Shown here one piece after another: positions 22,967 to 33,156 of a stretch of 44,290 nucleotides of DNA. The stretch covers positions 1-44,290 of the forward strand of contig CAMZKV010000021.1 of assembly GCA_947311445.1 (NCBI GenBank), written 5' to 3'. The DNA comes from an uncultured Chlorobiota bacterium. GTDB lineage: Bacteria > Bacteroidota > Bacteroidia > Bacteroidales > JAADGE01. Each line of letters opens with the position of its first letter. Position 1 is the stretch's first letter. Made by a program: the position numbers and the translations under genes. Under the pieces are notes generated by a model. The model searched no databases, was not told the origin of the DNA, and worked only from the letters and a program-made list of their open reading frames with translations.

Positions 22967-24289
22967 CTATCTTCTTTTCTTTTTCTTCAATTTCTTAATG
23001 CCACCACTTTGCACCATCTTCATCATTTTTTTTGTATCTCCAAATTGTTTTATTAATCTGTTAACTTCCTGCAAGTTAGTTCCGCTTCCTTTTGCAATTC
23101 TTTTTCTTCTGCTTCCATTAATAATTTTAGGATTTACTCTCTCATCAGGTGTCATTGACTTAATAATTGCTTCAATTCCTTTAAACGAGTCATTGTCAAT
23201 ATCAAGATTTTTAACTGCTTTTCCCATTCCGGGTATCATTGAAACCAAATCCTTAATATTCCCCATCTTTTTGATGGAGTTTAGTTGTTTTAAAAAATCG
23301 TTAAAATCAAACTGATTCTTTGCGATTCTTTTTTGTAGCCTTCTTGCCTCTTCCTCATCAATTTGCTCTTCGGCTTTTTCAACAAGAGAAACAATATCTC
23401 CCATTCCAAGTATTCGGTCTGCCATACGAGAAGGATAGAAAATATCAAGTTCCTCAATTTTTTCACCTGTTCCCACAAATTTTATTGGTTTTTTAACAAC
23501 ACTCCGAATGGTTAAAGCAGCACCTCCACGTGTATCGCCATCTAATTTTGTAAGAACTACTCCGTCAAAATCTAATTGCTCATTAAATTCTTTTGCAGTA
23601 TTAACAGCATCTTGCCCCGTCATTGCATCAACAACAAAAAGAATTTCGTTTGGTTTTACAGCTTTTTTAATATTGCTAATCTCTTTCATCATAGCTTCAT
23701 CAACAGCCAAACGACCAGCCGTATCAATAATTACAACATCATGAGCATTTTTCTTTGCAAAATCAATAGCAGCTTTTGCAATTTTAACAGGATCTTTATT
23801 ATCTTCCTCAGCATAAACTTTTACACCTATTTGTTCTCCTAGAACTTTTAACTGTTCAATTGCAGCAGGTCTGTAAACATCACCTCCAACAAGAAGAGGG
23901 TTTTTGCCTTTTTTCTTTTTTAATAAATTTGAAAGTTTAGCTGAAAAAGTTGTTTTCCCGGAACCTTGAAGACCTGCAATAAGAATAACCGTAAAAGTAT
24001 TTTGCAAGTTTATTTCAGCATGATCTATCCCCATTAAGTTAATTAACTCATCATGCACAATTTTAATAATCTGTTGTTTTGGCTTAACAGACTTTAAAAC
24101 ATCTGAACCTAATGCTTTTTCTTTTACATTATTGGTAAAATCTTTTGCAATCTTATAACTAACATCAGCATCAAGTAATGCACGTCTTACATCCTTTAAG
24201 GCATCAGCAATATTAATCTCAGTTATTTTACCTTGTCCTTTTAAAACCTTAAAAGAACGTTCCAGTCTTTCCGATAAATTGTCAAACAT
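22967..24289 (-). CDS. ffh: signal recognition particle GTPase Ffh
   Basis: Protein component of SRP; with the 4.5S/6S RNA it binds signal sequences on the ribosome and docks with FtsY. 440 residues. The N domain (about 1-90) is followed by the G domain: G1 [10 protein letters not shown]2 region [14 protein letters not shown]3 DTAGR, G4 TKLD, then GTGEK. The M domain (about 300-440) carries the RNA-binding [11 protein letters not shown] motif and the GMGxMxxL-like helices. Full length. It ends close to the convergent beta-helix lipoprotein gene. Confidence 0.97.
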   Translation of the reverse strand: MFDNLSERLERSFKVLKGQGKITEINIADALKDVRRALLDADVSYKIAKDFTNNVKEKALGSDVLKSVKPKQQIIKIVHDELINLMGIDHAEINLQNTFTVILIAGLQGSGKTTFSAKLSNLLKKKKGKNPLLVGGDVYRPAAIEQLKVLGEQIGVKVYAEEDNKDPVKIAKAAIDFAKKNAHDVVIIDTAGRLAVDEAMMKEISNIKKAVKPNEILFVVDAMTGQDAVNTAKEFNEQLDFDGVVLTKLDGDTRGGAALTIRSVVKKPIKFVGTGEKIEELDIFYPSRMADRILGMGDIVSLVEKAEEQIDEEEARRLQKRIAKNQFDFNDFLKQLNSIKKMGNIKDLVSMIPGMGKAVKNLDIDNDSFKGIEAIIKSMTPDERVNPKIINGSRRKRIAKGSGTNLQEVNRLIKQFGDTKKMMKMVQSGGIKKLKKKKRR

Positions 24290-24391
24290 ATTATTATGAG
24301 TTTACATCTTATTATTCAAATTATATTCTAAAATATAAAAATGAAGTTGATATTAATTTAAAACTTGTTTTTATATATTTTTTAAGGTTTG

Positions 24392-24399
24392 CAAAGATA
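24392..24399 (-). promoter_or_regulatory. -7 promoter box for ffh
   Basis: Minus-strand TATCTTTG followed by CAAAC is an exact TAnnTTTG box, giving a 5' leader of about 95 nt before the ffh ATG. It lies back to back with the tRNA-Gly promoter. Confidence 0.5.
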
Positions 24400-24434
24400 A
24401 AAAAAATATTTGAATGTAAATTTTTAAAAAAAAG

Positions 24435-24465
24435 TTTTGTGAGAAAAAAATATGTTTTACATTTG
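24435..24465 (+). promoter_or_regulatory. promoter of the tRNA-Gly/tRNA-Leu unit
   Basis: TTTTG at 24435-24439, 18 bp, then TACATTTG at 24458-24465 followed by CATCCGC. The spacing and the sequence after the -7 box are the same as for the tRNA-Val promoter at 12493-12523. Confidence 0.87.
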
Positions 24466-24475
24466 CATCCGCAAT

Positions 24476-24548
<73 letters not shown>

Positions 24549-24576
24549 CTTTGATTTTTTGAAAATCCAATTTGTT

Positions 24577-24662
24577 GCCCGGATGGCGGAATTGGTAGAC
24601 GCGCGGGACTTAAAATCCCGTGTCCAGTAATGGACGTGCCGGTTCGATGCCGGCTCCGGGTA
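24577..24662 (+). tRNA. tRNA-Leu (anticodon TAA)
   Basis: Class II tRNA of 86 nt. Acceptor GCCCGGA / TCCGGGT (G1-U72 wobble), anticodon arm CGGGA-CTTAAAA-TCCCG (anticodon TAA), long variable arm GTCCAGTAATGGAC, T-arm GCCGG-TTCGATG-CCGGC, discriminator A. It starts 28 bp after tRNA-Gly and shares its promoter. CCA is not encoded. Confidence 0.95.
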
Positions 24663-24700
24663 CTAGTCCAAAAGTGATTGAGTTCGCTTTTAAAAAAATT

Positions 24701-24736
24701 AAGCTCGAATACCTTGTGTATTCGGGCTTTTTTTAT
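24701..24736 (+). terminator. intrinsic terminator of the tRNA-Gly/Leu unit
   Basis: AAGCTCGAATAC / GTATTCGGGCTT form a 12-bp stem with one G-U pair and a five-base loop, followed by a run of T. Confidence 0.87.
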
Positions 24737-24945
24737 ATGTTATGTGTCTTTATTAAAAAAATAGGCTTAAATCGTATTTATGGAATAGAAGTTATTTCCC
24801 CGAAATAAATATTTTTTATGAAAAATTAGTGAATATTAAGTCTGCTTATATTGTAATATTCTTATTATAAGAGAATTAATAATATATTAGCATTCCTAAT
24901 TCAATACATAAATCCTGAAATACAATGTTCTATAATAAAAAAAAA

Positions 24946-27381
24946 TTAAAATGAAATATTAATTCCCAACATAATTCCATTTTTGCGAATATTAGTTTTG
25001 TTCAAATGGCTTATTCTTCTAAAATAATTTATACTAAAAACATTTAAAATGTTTTCAACTCCTAAGCCTAATTCAATATAAGGTTTTTGGACATCAGATA
25101 GTGAGCTGGGAAATTTAAGAAGCAATTTGTTTTCGGCCTTAAGGCTTCCCCAAACTCCTTTTGCATAAATTACTTCCCTTAGTTTTAACCTTCGAATAAA
25201 CGGAACTCTATTAAAGAAAAGACCATTGAAATGATGTTCTCCAAAAAAACTAACATATTGGTCGCTTGCAAATTCATAATAATTCATTAGGTTAAAAGAA
25301 ATCATCTTATAAAAATAATCTTCTTTTCCTTCATGTAGTTTTAATAAAGGAAAAGGAACTTGTCCCCAAATTTTTCCTGCTTCAATATAATATTTTGTTT
25401 TCCCAATAAACCCAAAAGAAGTTCTATATTTAAGACCAATTATTAACTTAGAATACTCAAAATTACTTTCTAAAAAATTTGGAATTCCGTATGTATATTG
25501 GAACTCAACGATAGGGTAGAGAGAATTTAAGGTTTGTCTATTGAAAACTCCTTCAATATATTCTTCATTAAATCCAAAATGAGCTTTTAAAGTAATTTCA
25601 CTGGATTTGAGATTGTTTATTTCTTCTCCTGCATCAGAAATAAATCGCATACTGTCTGTTGGATTTATTATTTTATGATTAAAATACAGTCCTCCTGTTA
25701 AACTTTTTAAAAGATCTCTTTCAATACCAGCTTCATAATCCTCAATCCAAAGTAATTTATCGTTATTTGTCGAAACTGCAAAAATATTATCTGAGCCGGC
25801 ACCTCCAAGATTTGCTCCAAGCTGAATTAAATCTTTACTATAAAATAAACTTGCTAAAGTCCATGGTTTATTTGATATTTTTAGTTTTGTGCCTATTCCG
25901 TATTTTAATGTTTTGTCTCCAAAGCCATAGGCAAAGTAATTACTAAGCTCAATTTTTTTACTAAAATTATTGCTTGTTCTTGTTCCAAGCCTAATTCTTG
26001 CTCCTTCTATTGCATTTTTGCTATAAATTTTATAATATGGTCCAAATTCAATGTATTTTCTTTTAATATATCCTGTTGTTATAAGATAAATTGTGTTTTC
26101 TATTTTTCTAAACGCAGGTATATTCTTAACAGAATCAACCATATTATAAATATTTTTTTCTTTTTTAGTAAGTTGCTCAGGTCTGTTTTCGTTCCAAAAA
26201 GTTGTATCAAAATCTACTGCATCATCATTTACTAAAATTTCTTTTAATTCGGTAGTAGAAAAGAAGTTTTTAGAAAATTCGGGATTAAGTTTAATATTTT
26301 TTCTAATAGTTAATTTTCTCCCAAAAAAACCGGTTGTTGATTTTGATATATTAAAATCTATGAAAAATTCTTCTTTGAAAGGAAAGAAAAAATTATCGTT
26401 TGTTTTTTTATATTCTTTTTTAACATAAAAGTCAGAAACAAAATCAATGTTTGCTGTTTTTGACATTCTTGCACTAATCTTTTTTAGAGCAAAAACAGTA
26501 TCAGCAATCCACAAATCACCTTTAAATGTATATTCATATTTTCTTTTAGGTTTAAAACTTAAATGATAGCACCAAGAATCATCAATTAATGTGCTGTCAA
26601 GTAAATAAAAATCATAAACCATCAATGCAGTACCGGAAATAGGGCTAACAAATTCTTTGTCTGCAACATTTATATAGTTTTTGTAAAAATTAAAAGGAAC
26701 ATACATTTGTCCTGTATATTTGCTTGCATTAAGGTTTTTAATACCGGCAGTATTAACAGCTTTAATCACTTCTTTTCTATGTTTAGGAAATTTTTTATAA
26801 TAAAAATCAGACATTGTTTCAGATATTATTAAAGGCATATAAACTTTTCCGCTAACAGCAGAAGTATCAATTCCGGCAAATGCAACACCAAAATCTTTCA
26901 TAATACCTCTATTTCTAACATCTGTATTAAAATTATTTATATCTACTTGCATTTTTGTATATTGTTCATATTTATATGAAGTAAGTTTATTAATATTATT
27001 CTCTTTCTTATTTTTTATAACTTTTTTGATAAGTATATCTGCTGGGTTTTCTCCTGCAATTACAATAACTTCTTCAATTCCATATGAGTCTGCTTTTAAT
27101 TCAATTGTAATATCTTGAAATTTATTAGGTGTAATTTGAACAGTGTCAGTAATAAAGCCCATGCAACTTACTAAAATTGTTCTTTTTTTATTGCGAGTTT
27201 CAATAAAAAAATCTCCACTAAATTCAGTTACACAACCTTCCGTTGTTCCGGGGAAAGCAACACTTGCAAAAGGTACGGGTTCTTTGGTCTCTTTATTAAT
27301 AACTTTCCCTTTTATTTTTGTTTGAGAGAAAGATGTACTAAAAAGTAAGAGAATTAAAAAAGATAAAAAGTATTTTTTCAT
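24946..27381 (-). CDS. DUF5686 outer-membrane protein with carboxypeptidase-regulatory-like domain
   Basis: Predicted outer-membrane beta-barrel protein of about 811 residues. The start is set at MKKYFLSFLILLLFS because it begins a normal signal peptide (cut after FSQ); an ATG seven codons upstream (27402) would add a non-signal stretch. After the signal peptide comes a CarboxypepD_reg-like domain (KIKGKVINKETKEPVPFASVAF). A long DUF5686-type region follows, with many alternating beta-strands ending in an aromatic C-terminus (IMLGINISF), typical of barrel proteins. The function of DUF5686 proteins is unknown; they are widespread in Bacteroidota. It has its own strong promoter. Confidence 0.82.
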   Translation of the reverse strand: MKKYFLSFLILLLFSTSFSQTKIKGKVINKETKEPVPFASVAFPGTTEGCVTEFSGDFFIETRNKKRTILVSCMGFITDTVQITPNKFQDITIELKADSYGIEEVIVIAGENPADILIKKVIKNKKENNINKLTSYKYEQYTKMQVDINNFNTDVRNRGIMKDFGVAFAGIDTSAVSGKVYMPLIISETMSDFYYKKFPKHRKEVIKAVNTAGIKNLNASKYTGQMYVPFNFYKNYINVADKEFVSPISGTALMVYDFYLLDSTLIDDSWCYHLSFKPKRKYEYTFKGDLWIADTVFALKKISARMSKTANIDFVSDFYVKKEYKKTNDNFFFPFKEEFFIDFNISKSTTGFFGRKLTIRKNIKLNPEFSKNFFSTTELKEILVNDDAVDFDTTFWNENRPEQLTKKEKNIYNMVDSVKNIPAFRKIENTIYLITTGYIKRKYIEFGPYYKIYSKNAIEGARIRLGTRTSNNFSKKIELSNYFAYGFGDKTLKYGIGTKLKISNKPWTLASLFYSKDLIQLGANLGGAGSDNIFAVSTNNDKLLWIEDYEAGIERDLLKSLTGGLYFNHKIINPTDSMRFISDAGEEINNLKSSEITLKAHFGFNEEYIEGVFNRQTLNSLYPIVEFQYTYGIPNFLESNFEYSKLIIGLKYRTSFGFIGKTKYYIEAGKIWGQVPFPLLKLHEGKEDYFYKMISFNLMNYYEFASDQYVSFFGEHHFNGLFFNRVPFIRRLKLREVIYAKGVWGSLKAENKLLLKFPSSLSDVQKPYIELGLGVENILNVFSINYFRRISHLNKTNIRKNGIMLGINISF

Positions 27382-27447
27382 AGTTGTTTTTAGTGCAAAC
27401 ATTTCAATAATAACATTTTAAACTTTCTTTACTAAAATATCAATATT

Positions 27448-27478
27448 CAAATGTATCATTTTTATTTTTTATTCAAAA
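27448..27478 (-). promoter_or_regulatory. promoter of the DUF5686 gene
   Basis: On the minus strand, TTTTG (27478-27474), 18 bp, then TACATTTG (27455-27448): a full Bacteroidota -33/-7 promoter. It overlaps the 3' end of rlmN. Confidence 0.78.
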
Positions 27479-28484
27479 GTTTCTTAGTTGAAAGCAATCC
27501 ACATGCAGCATCAATATCTTGACCTCTTGAAATTCTAATAGTTGCAGTTATTCCTTTTTCATTTAATCTGTCTCTAAATTTTTCCATACTTTTATCATCT
27601 GTTCCCTGTAAGTCTGTGCCTGGAATCTTATGATATTTTATTAGATTTACTCTAGCCCAAAAACCATTAACTTTTTTTGCAAGTTCGTCAGCGTGTTTCA
27701 TACTGTCGTTAAAATCCTTAAATATAATATATTCAAAAGAAATTCGTCTTTGTCTGCCAAAATTATGATTTTGTACAAGTTTTAACACTTCTCTTATTGG
27801 ATTTGTCTTTTCAATTGGCATTATACTTTCCCGTTCTTTAGAAAATGGTGTATGAATACTAATAGCAAGATTACATTTGCTTTCTTCTAAATACCTTTTT
27901 ATTCCTGAAATTATCCCATTAGTTGAAACCGTTATTCTTTTTGGACTCCATGCAAAGCCATAATCTGCTGTTAAAATTTCAAGACTTTTTAAAACTTCAT
28001 CTAAATTATCAAATGGTTCTCCCATTCCCATAAAAACAATATTGGTTAAGTCTTTATATTCCGGTAAACTTTTTACTTGATTAAGAATTTCATTAGCAGA
28101 AAGATGTGATTGGAATCCTTGTTTTCCTGTCATGCAAAATGAACAAGCATATTTACATCCGGCTTGTGATGAAACACATAGTGTTGCCCTTTCTCCAGAA
28201 GGAATATATGCAGTCTCAATAAAATTACCTCCAATATTATAAAGATATTTTTTTGTACCGTCTGCAGATGTTTCAACAGAAATATGTTTGTTATATCCAA
28301 TATCATATGTTTCACCCAAAAGTTCTTTTGCTTTTTTTGAAATATTACTCATTTCATCAATTTCGGTAATTTCTTTTTTATATAACCAATCAGCAATTTG
28401 TTTAGCAGTAAATTTTGGCAATTTATGTGAAATAACAATTTTAGTTAGTTCATTTAATGTTTTTCCGAATAAGTGTTCTTTCAT
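27462..28484 (-). CDS. rlmN: 23S rRNA (A2503-C2)/tRNA methyltransferase RlmN
   Basis: Radical SAM enzyme methylating C2 of A2503 in 23S rRNA, and A37 in some tRNAs. The cluster motif CKYACSFC (CxxxCxxC) is followed by MTGKQG. VFMGMGEPFDN is the SAM-binding GGE-equivalent strand, RITVSTNG and AISIHTP follow, and the C-terminal DAACGLLS holds the methyl-carrying Cys. The open frame extends to 28559, but the start is set at MKEHLFGKT (28484). The upstream residues are not family-like, and an exact -7 promoter box (28507-28514) lies inside that extension. About 341 residues from this start, the usual length. Confidence 0.94.
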   Translation of the reverse strand: MKEHLFGKTLNELTKIVISHKLPKFTAKQIADWLYKKEITEIDEMSNISKKAKELLGETYDIGYNKHISVETSADGTKKYLYNIGGNFIETAYIPSGERATLCVSSQAGCKYACSFCMTGKQGFQSHLSANEILNQVKSLPEYKDLTNIVFMGMGEPFDNLDEVLKSLEILTADYGFAWSPKRITVSTNGIISGIKRYLEESKCNLAISIHTPFSKERESIMPIEKTNPIREVLKLVQNHNFGRQRRISFEYIIFKDFNDSMKHADELAKKVNGFWARVNLIKYHKIPGTDLQGTDDKSMEKFRDRLNEKGITATIRISRGQDIDAACGLLSTKKLLNKK

Positions 28485-28506
28485 AATTTTTTTATAAAAT
28501 AATTTG

Positions 28507-28514
28507 CAAAAGTA
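28507..28514 (-). promoter_or_regulatory. -7 promoter box of rlmN, deciding its start
   Basis: Minus-strand TACTTTTG followed by CAAAT is an exact TAnnTTTG box about 23 bases before the ATG at 28484. It is incompatible with use of the longer frame starting at 28559. Confidence 0.65.
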
Positions 28515-28535
28515 CGAATAATGTATTAAAAAAAA

Positions 28536-28564
28536 AGAGTTTGAATCATAAAGAAACAAACTCT
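28536..28564 (-). terminator. intrinsic terminator of the universal stress protein gene
   Basis: AGAGTTTG / CAAACTCT, a perfect 8-bp stem with a 13-base loop, running into a T-run on the minus strand. Confidence 0.7.
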
Positions 28565-28618
28565 AACTACTTTTTGAAATTTTAAAACCTTTTTATGTAT
28601 TAGGATTTTTACAAATAA

Positions 28619-29473
28619 CTACCAACCACTATCCCAAGCACTTTTTTTTGTTTCAACAGGATTTATGCATATTACAGGAATTTGTGAGGAATTGTAAATT
28701 ATTTGCTCATCCCATGATGAGAAAAAGAAAGTTTTATCTTTATTTACAAGTGTCATTATTAAATCTGCATTATTTTCTACACTATAATCAATAACTTGTT
28801 TAGCAAAATTACCGGCTTCAGGCGAAGATACCTTATCGTAGAATTTAATTCCGTATTGATTCATAATATCTTTAATTTGTTTGGTAACTGTCATAATTCT
28901 GTTTTTATGGTATTTATCAGATTCAAATTTTGGAATTAAATGAATAGTAGCTTTAAAAGTTTTTGCAATATTAATTGCCCATGCTACTTTTTGTCTGTCT
29001 TGCGTTGATGAAGTTATAGGAAAAACTATGTTTTTATATCCTTCAATATTTGATTCCTTTTGCACAACAATTGTTGGAGTATTAGTTAAACTTGCTATTT
29101 TCAAAACGTAGCTACCGGCAATTCTTTGAAAACCTATTTTTCCGTGAGTTCCCAAAATAATTAATTTTGCTCTTAATTTTTCATTAACAATATCTATCAT
29201 CTCAAATAAATTTCCGGAAGTAATATATGTGTCAACTTCGACATTGTACTTTTTATAATATCTGTCTGCAATTTCTTGCAACATTTCTTCAATTTTGCTT
29301 TCATCTAAATTATTTTCTTCCAAAAACTTATGAGTATCTTTGTTAATAACATGTAATAGCCAAACACGACTTTGCATTGCATTGGCAAGTACAAAACCAT
29401 GATTTATTGCATTGTTACAAACTTCAGAAAAATCCGTTGGAATAAGAATTACATTTTGAGTATTTTTTTTCAT
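28619..29473 (-). CDS. universal stress protein (tandem UspA domains)
   Basis: 284 residues with two UspA-fold halves. The first (about 1-145) begins NVILIPTDFSEVCNNAINHG and contains the ATP-binding signature GTHGKIGFQRIAGSYVLK (G-2x-G-9x-G-S). The second (about 146-284) starts NIVFPITSSTQDRQKVAWAI and lacks that signature, so probably only the first half binds nucleotide. Cytoplasmic; role in stress or energy-limited survival by family. It appears to be a single-gene transcript with its own terminator. Confidence 0.87.
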   Translation of the reverse strand: MKKNTQNVILIPTDFSEVCNNAINHGFVLANAMQSRVWLLHVINKDTHKFLEENNLDESKIEEMLQEIADRYYKKYNVEVDTYITSGNLFEMIDIVNEKLRAKLIILGTHGKIGFQRIAGSYVLKIASLTNTPTIVVQKESNIEGYKNIVFPITSSTQDRQKVAWAINIAKTFKATIHLIPKFESDKYHKNRIMTVTKQIKDIMNQYGIKFYDKVSSPEAGNFAKQVIDYSVENNADLIMTLVNKDKTFFFSSWDEQIIYNSSQIPVICINPVETKKSAWDSGW

Positions 29474-29721
29474 CTCTGTATAATTAAATAATTAATTGAA
29501 TGTTTATCTCTTTTATCAAGCATATTTTTTCTGCGTGTAATCGATATTATGTCATATAGTCATTCTTTTGGTATAAAACATATGTCATGGATCTTTCATG
29601 GCTTCAAATTTTCAATAAAAAAACTTTAGACTAAGTTACTAATATTATGTTAATTATGCAAGTTTTTACGAAACTTTTTTAATAAATTTTATTGCAAAAA
29701 AAAAAGAAAATCACATTTGTT

Positions 29722-29740
29722 ATTTAGAATTAATCTAAAT
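29722..29740. promoter_or_regulatory. palindromic candidate operator upstream of the yyaL-like gene
   Basis: ATTTAGA-ATTAA-TCTAAAT is a perfect 7-bp inverted repeat with a 5-bp spacer, 22 bp before the start codon. A -33-like TTTG (29716-29719) abuts it and a -7-like TATATTTA (29745-29752) follows. Its general shape resembles metal-dependent DtxR/MntR-type sites, but in such AT-rich DNA chance cannot be excluded. Confidence 0.4.
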
Positions 29741-29762
29741 AGATTATATTTACAAAAAAAAA

Positions 29763-31868
29763 ATGAAGCAAATAGTAATTTTAATTCTTGTAATTTTATC
29801 CACATCTTGCCATAACAAGGTAAGCACACAAACAAACAATATGAAGCATAAATATAAATTTACTAATAAACTAATTGATGAAAATAGTCCATATTTAATT
29901 CAACACGCACATAATCCCGTTAATTGGTATCCATGGGGAGAAGAAGCATTGCAAAAAGCAAAAGATGAAGATAAACTTATTTTAATAAGCATTGGTTATT
30001 CTGCATGTCATTGGTGTCATGTTATGGAGCATGAGTCTTTTGAAAATGAAGATATTGCAAAAGTTATGAATGATAATTTTATTTGTATTAAAGTTGACAG
30101 AGAAGAAAGACCCGACATTGACAATACTTATATGACTGCTGTTCAATTAATTGCAGGTAGTGGCGGATGGCCTTTAAACTGTTTTGCACTTCCGGATGGA
30201 CGACCGGTATATGGAGGAACATATTTTAGACCAAATGATTGGAAAAAAATGCTGCTTTCTTTGTCGAAATCATATAAACTTGATAAAAACAGGTTTATTA
30301 AATCTGCAGAAAATATTCATGCCGGAATAAAACAATCTGAATTTTCATTTAAGAATTTATCTAATCAAGAGTTTATTTTTGACAATTACAAAAATGCAAT
30401 AGACAAACTAAAATCAAGTTTTGATTATAATGAAGGAGGTTTTAACAGAGCTCCAAAATTTCCAATGCCTGTTTTTTGGGAATTTTTGAATGAATATGTT
30501 TATTTTTCAAAAGATAAAAATATTAAAAAACATTTAATCCTTACTCTTGACAAAATTGCAAATGGTGGAATTTATGATCATCTTGAAGGTGGTTTTTCAA
30601 GATATTCAGTAGATGCAAAATGGAAAGTGCCTCATTTTGAAAAAATGCTATATGATAATGCACAAATGCTTAGCCTATATAGTAATGCATACAAGCAAAC
30701 AGAAAAAAAACTTTATAAGAAAGTTGTTATTGAAACAATATCTTATCTCGAAAACAATATGATTTCAGAAGATAATGCTTTTTATTCGTCATATGATGCT
30801 GATAGTGAAGGAGTAGAAGGAAAGTACTATGTTTGGACAAAAAAAGAAATTGAAAGTTTACTTGGCAAAAATTCAAATTTATTTTGTGATTATTATAATG
30901 TAAAAAAGACAGGAAACTGGGAAGATGGAAAAAATATTCTTCATATAAAAAACATAGCAAAAGTTTTAAAAAAATATAATATTTCAGAAAATGAAATCGA
31001 AAAGATAATAAATATATCAAAGCAAATTCTCCTTAAAGAAAGAACAAAAAGAATTAAGCCGGGATTGGATGATAAATCAATAACTTCTTGGAATGCTCTT
31101 GCAATATCTGGTTATTTGGATGCATATCAAACTTTTAATAATAATAAATATCTTATTCAGGCTGAAAAAACTGCCGAATTTATTTTAAATAAAATGTTAG
31201 CAAAAGATTATAGTTTAAAAAGAAGCTATAAAAAAAGAAATTCTAAGATTAATGGTTTCTTAGATGACTATAGTTTTACAATTGAAGCATTTATTAAATT
31301 ATTTCAAGAAACAGGGAACGAAAAATATTTATTAATTTCTAAGCACCTTACTGATTATGTTATTACTCATTTTTATGATAATGAATCAGCTATGTTTTTT
31401 TATACATCTAATAATGACAAAGTTATCACTGTAAGACAAAAAGAAGTTTCTGATAATGTAATACCGGCATCAAACTCTTCCATGGCAAATAATTTGAACA
31501 TTTTAGCCTTGTTTTTTCTTGAAAATAGATATTCTGAAATTGCAAGAAAAATGACTGCTAATATCCAAAAAAATACAATAGCAAATCTTAATTATTTTGC
31601 AAATTGGGCATCTTTAAGTATGTATTATTCAAAACCATCTTATGAGCTTGTTATAATAGGGGAAAATTTCACCAAATTTCAAAAGGAATTAAGAAAAAAA
31701 ATCAGGCCGGATATTATTTATGCAGGCACAAAAATTGAAAGTAATATTCCTATTTTTAAGAATAGATATAAAAAGAATGAAACATTAATTTATGTTTGTA
31801 AAAATAATGTATGCAATCAGCCTGTAAACTCAGTAAAAGAAGCTTTAGAATTACTTAATATCAACTAG
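29763..31868 (+). CDS. YyaL-type thioredoxin-domain protein (DUF255)
   Basis: 701 residues of the YyaL/SPATA20 family. The N-terminal thioredoxin-like domain (about 28-190) includes [33 protein letters not shown] (Cys82, Cys85), DREERPDID and [10 protein letters not shown]. The rest is an (alpha/alpha)6-barrel-like domain related to N-acylglucosamine epimerases ([25 protein letters not shown], shown as [14 protein letters not shown]). The biochemical role is not established. Unusually for the family, the first 16 residues form a hydrophobic segment ending STSC, so the protein may be a lipoprotein; starting at Met27 would give a cytoplasmic form. It overlaps the convergent transporter gene by 8 bp. 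Confidence 0.86.
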   Translation: MKQIVILILVILSTSCHNKVSTQTNNMKHKYKFTNKLIDENSPYLIQHAHNPVNWYPWGEEALQKAKDEDKLILISIGYSACHWCHVMEHESFENEDIAKVMNDNFICIKVDREERPDIDNTYMTAVQLIAGSGGWPLNCFALPDGRPVYGGTYFRPNDWKKMLLSLSKSYKLDKNRFIKSAENIHAGIKQSEFSFKNLSNQEFIFDNYKNAIDKLKSSFDYNEGGFNRAPKFPMPVFWEFLNEYVYFSKDKNIKKHLILTLDKIANGGIYDHLEGGFSRYSVDAKWKVPHFEKMLYDNAQMLSLYSNAYKQTEKKLYKKVVIETISYLENNMISEDNAFYSSYDADSEGVEGKYYVWTKKEIESLLGKNSNLFCDYYNVKKTGNWEDGKNILHIKNIAKVLKKYNISENEIEKIINISKQILLKERTKRIKPGLDDKSITSWNALAISGYLDAYQTFNNNKYLIQAEKTAEFILNKMLAKDYSLKRSYKKRNSKINGFLDDYSFTIEAFIKLFQETGNEKYLLISKHLTDYVITHFYDNESAMFFYTSNNDKVITVRQKEVSDNVIPASNSSMANNLNILALFFLENRYSEIARKMTANIQKNTIANLNYFANWASLSMYYSKPSYELVIIGENFTKFQKELRKKIRPDIIYAGTKIESNIPIFKNRYKKNETLIYVCKNNVCNQPVNSVKEALELLNIN

Positions 31869-32775
31869 TTTTATTCTTTCGAGAATAATAAATATTTAAA
31901 CTTATTAACCAAATTAGGACCAAAATACTCATAATAGTAGCAGGAACAGCAGATTTTTGATCGAATAAAATTAATGTAACAGCAATTGCAAATCCCGAAC
32001 TTTTAATTGTTAACATTAAATTTTTACTAATCTGCAATTTTTTATTTTTATTTTTTCTAGTAATAAATAAAAAGAAGATTCCAGTTAAAAATATAGGAAT
32101 AATCAAAATTCCTGTAATTTTTGCAACATAAATCCAATCAGCGAAAAGAATATCTCTATTTATTGCAATAGCAGTATAAATAATTAATGCAAATCCCCAA
32201 TCCACAACTTTTCCTCTTATCTTTTCGGTAGTTGGATATATTTTTTTTATTAATAACAATCTTGATAAAACTATTGGAATAACAATAGTTTTTGCAATAA
32301 CACTAACAACTAAAACTGGGTCTAATGATGCATCTCCTGCAAATAATGAAATTATTAACGGAGTTAAAAAAATTGAAATTAGATATGAACCTAAAATACC
32401 TTTAAAAGAATAGTCTAAATCTCCTTTAAAAGCATATGAAAAAGGAATTATTGCAACCCCTGGTGGAGTTGCAGCAATAACAACAAAACCATAAAACATC
32501 TCACCTTTAAAAAAAAGGTAAGCTACCGACAATAAAATTATACCATGTAATACATAATTTAAAATAACAGATTCAACAGTTACTTTTAACACAGATTTTA
32601 AATCTTTCAGCATTCTAAATTTTATTCCTGTTGTAGAAAAAGTCATAACAACACCTAAAAAATAAATTGTATATTCCTTAAAATGTTGTGCAAAATCTGG
32701 AAAAATAAAAGCTAAAACTAATGCAGATATTAGTATAAAATTTCTATCTTGAATTATTTTCAATAAAAAGCTCAT
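31861..32775 (-). CDS. BASS/SBF-like sodium-dependent transporter
   Basis: Integral membrane protein of 304 residues with about nine to ten hydrophobic helices. Family-like features: TFSTTGIKF after helix 2, [23 protein letters not shown] (shown as [17 protein letters not shown]), which corresponds to the conserved substrate/sodium loop of bile acid:sodium symporter-type carriers, and [14 protein letters not shown] in the second half. The substrate is unknown. It could instead be grouped with AEC-type carriers; the TPPG loop favours BASS. The 3' end overlaps the yyaL-like gene by 8 bp in convergent orientation. Confidence 0.72.
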   Translation of the reverse strand: MSFLLKIIQDRNFILISALVLAFIFPDFAQHFKEYTIYFLGVVMTFSTTGIKFRMLKDLKSVLKVTVESVILNYVLHGIILLSVAYLFFKGEMFYGFVVIAATPPGVAIIPFSYAFKGDLDYSFKGILGSYLISIFLTPLIISLFAGDASLDPVLVVSVIAKTIVIPIVLSRLLLIKKIYPTTEKIRGKVVDWGFALIIYTAIAINRDILFADWIYVAKITGILIIPIFLTGIFFLFITRKNKNKKLQISKNLMLTIKSSGFAIAVTLILFDQKSAVPATIMSILVLIWLISLNIYYSRKNKTS

Positions 32776-33156
32776 TATCTAAAATTTTTGCAAATATTAT
32801 ATTAAAATTCTATTTTAGAATTACGAATTAAAAAATATTACGAATTTTGTTTCAAATAATTTAAAACTCAAAAAACTTATACTCTATTAAAATTCTTATT
32901 AATCTAGGTAAAAGTTTGAAAGACAACATAATATTTACAAATAATTTAAAATTGAAAATAGTCATTGCGCATAATATAGCAATTTTCATGCACACAATTG
33001 ACAAAGCAACTATTGACAATATAAGGAAAAGAAGAAAATTAGTAATTTATTAAAATTATAAAAATCATTTGCTTTTAAAAAGTTTAATCTTTTTTTGTTA
33101 AGAAAAATATACTATTTTTGCAAGCTTAATATTTTATATAATCTAAAAAAACAGAA
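32776..33156. other. 381-bp intergenic region between the transporter and rpsO
   Basis: Divergent spacer with no credible ORF. It holds a short direct repeat, ATTACGAATT at 32820-32829 and 32837-32846, and two ATTGACA copies near 33000. A -7 box TATTTTTG at 33113-33120 lies before rpsO. Nothing else is recognisable. Confidence 0.5.
33113..33120 (+). promoter_or_regulatory. -7 promoter box for rpsO
   Basis: TATTTTTG followed by CAAGC matches TAnnTTTG, 36 bp before the rpsO ATG. An upstream TTTTTTG at 33091-33097 is nearer than the usual 18 bp. Confidence 0.5.

Noticed and set aside
23508-23842. Plus-strand ORFs opposite ffh
   Set aside because: They are antisense shadows of the conserved Ffh G domain.
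33000-33025. Two ATTGACA copies resembling E. coli -35 boxes before rpsO
   Set aside because: The primary sigma factor of Bacteroidota uses TTTG/TAnnTTTG elements, and no matching -10 box or spacing is present.
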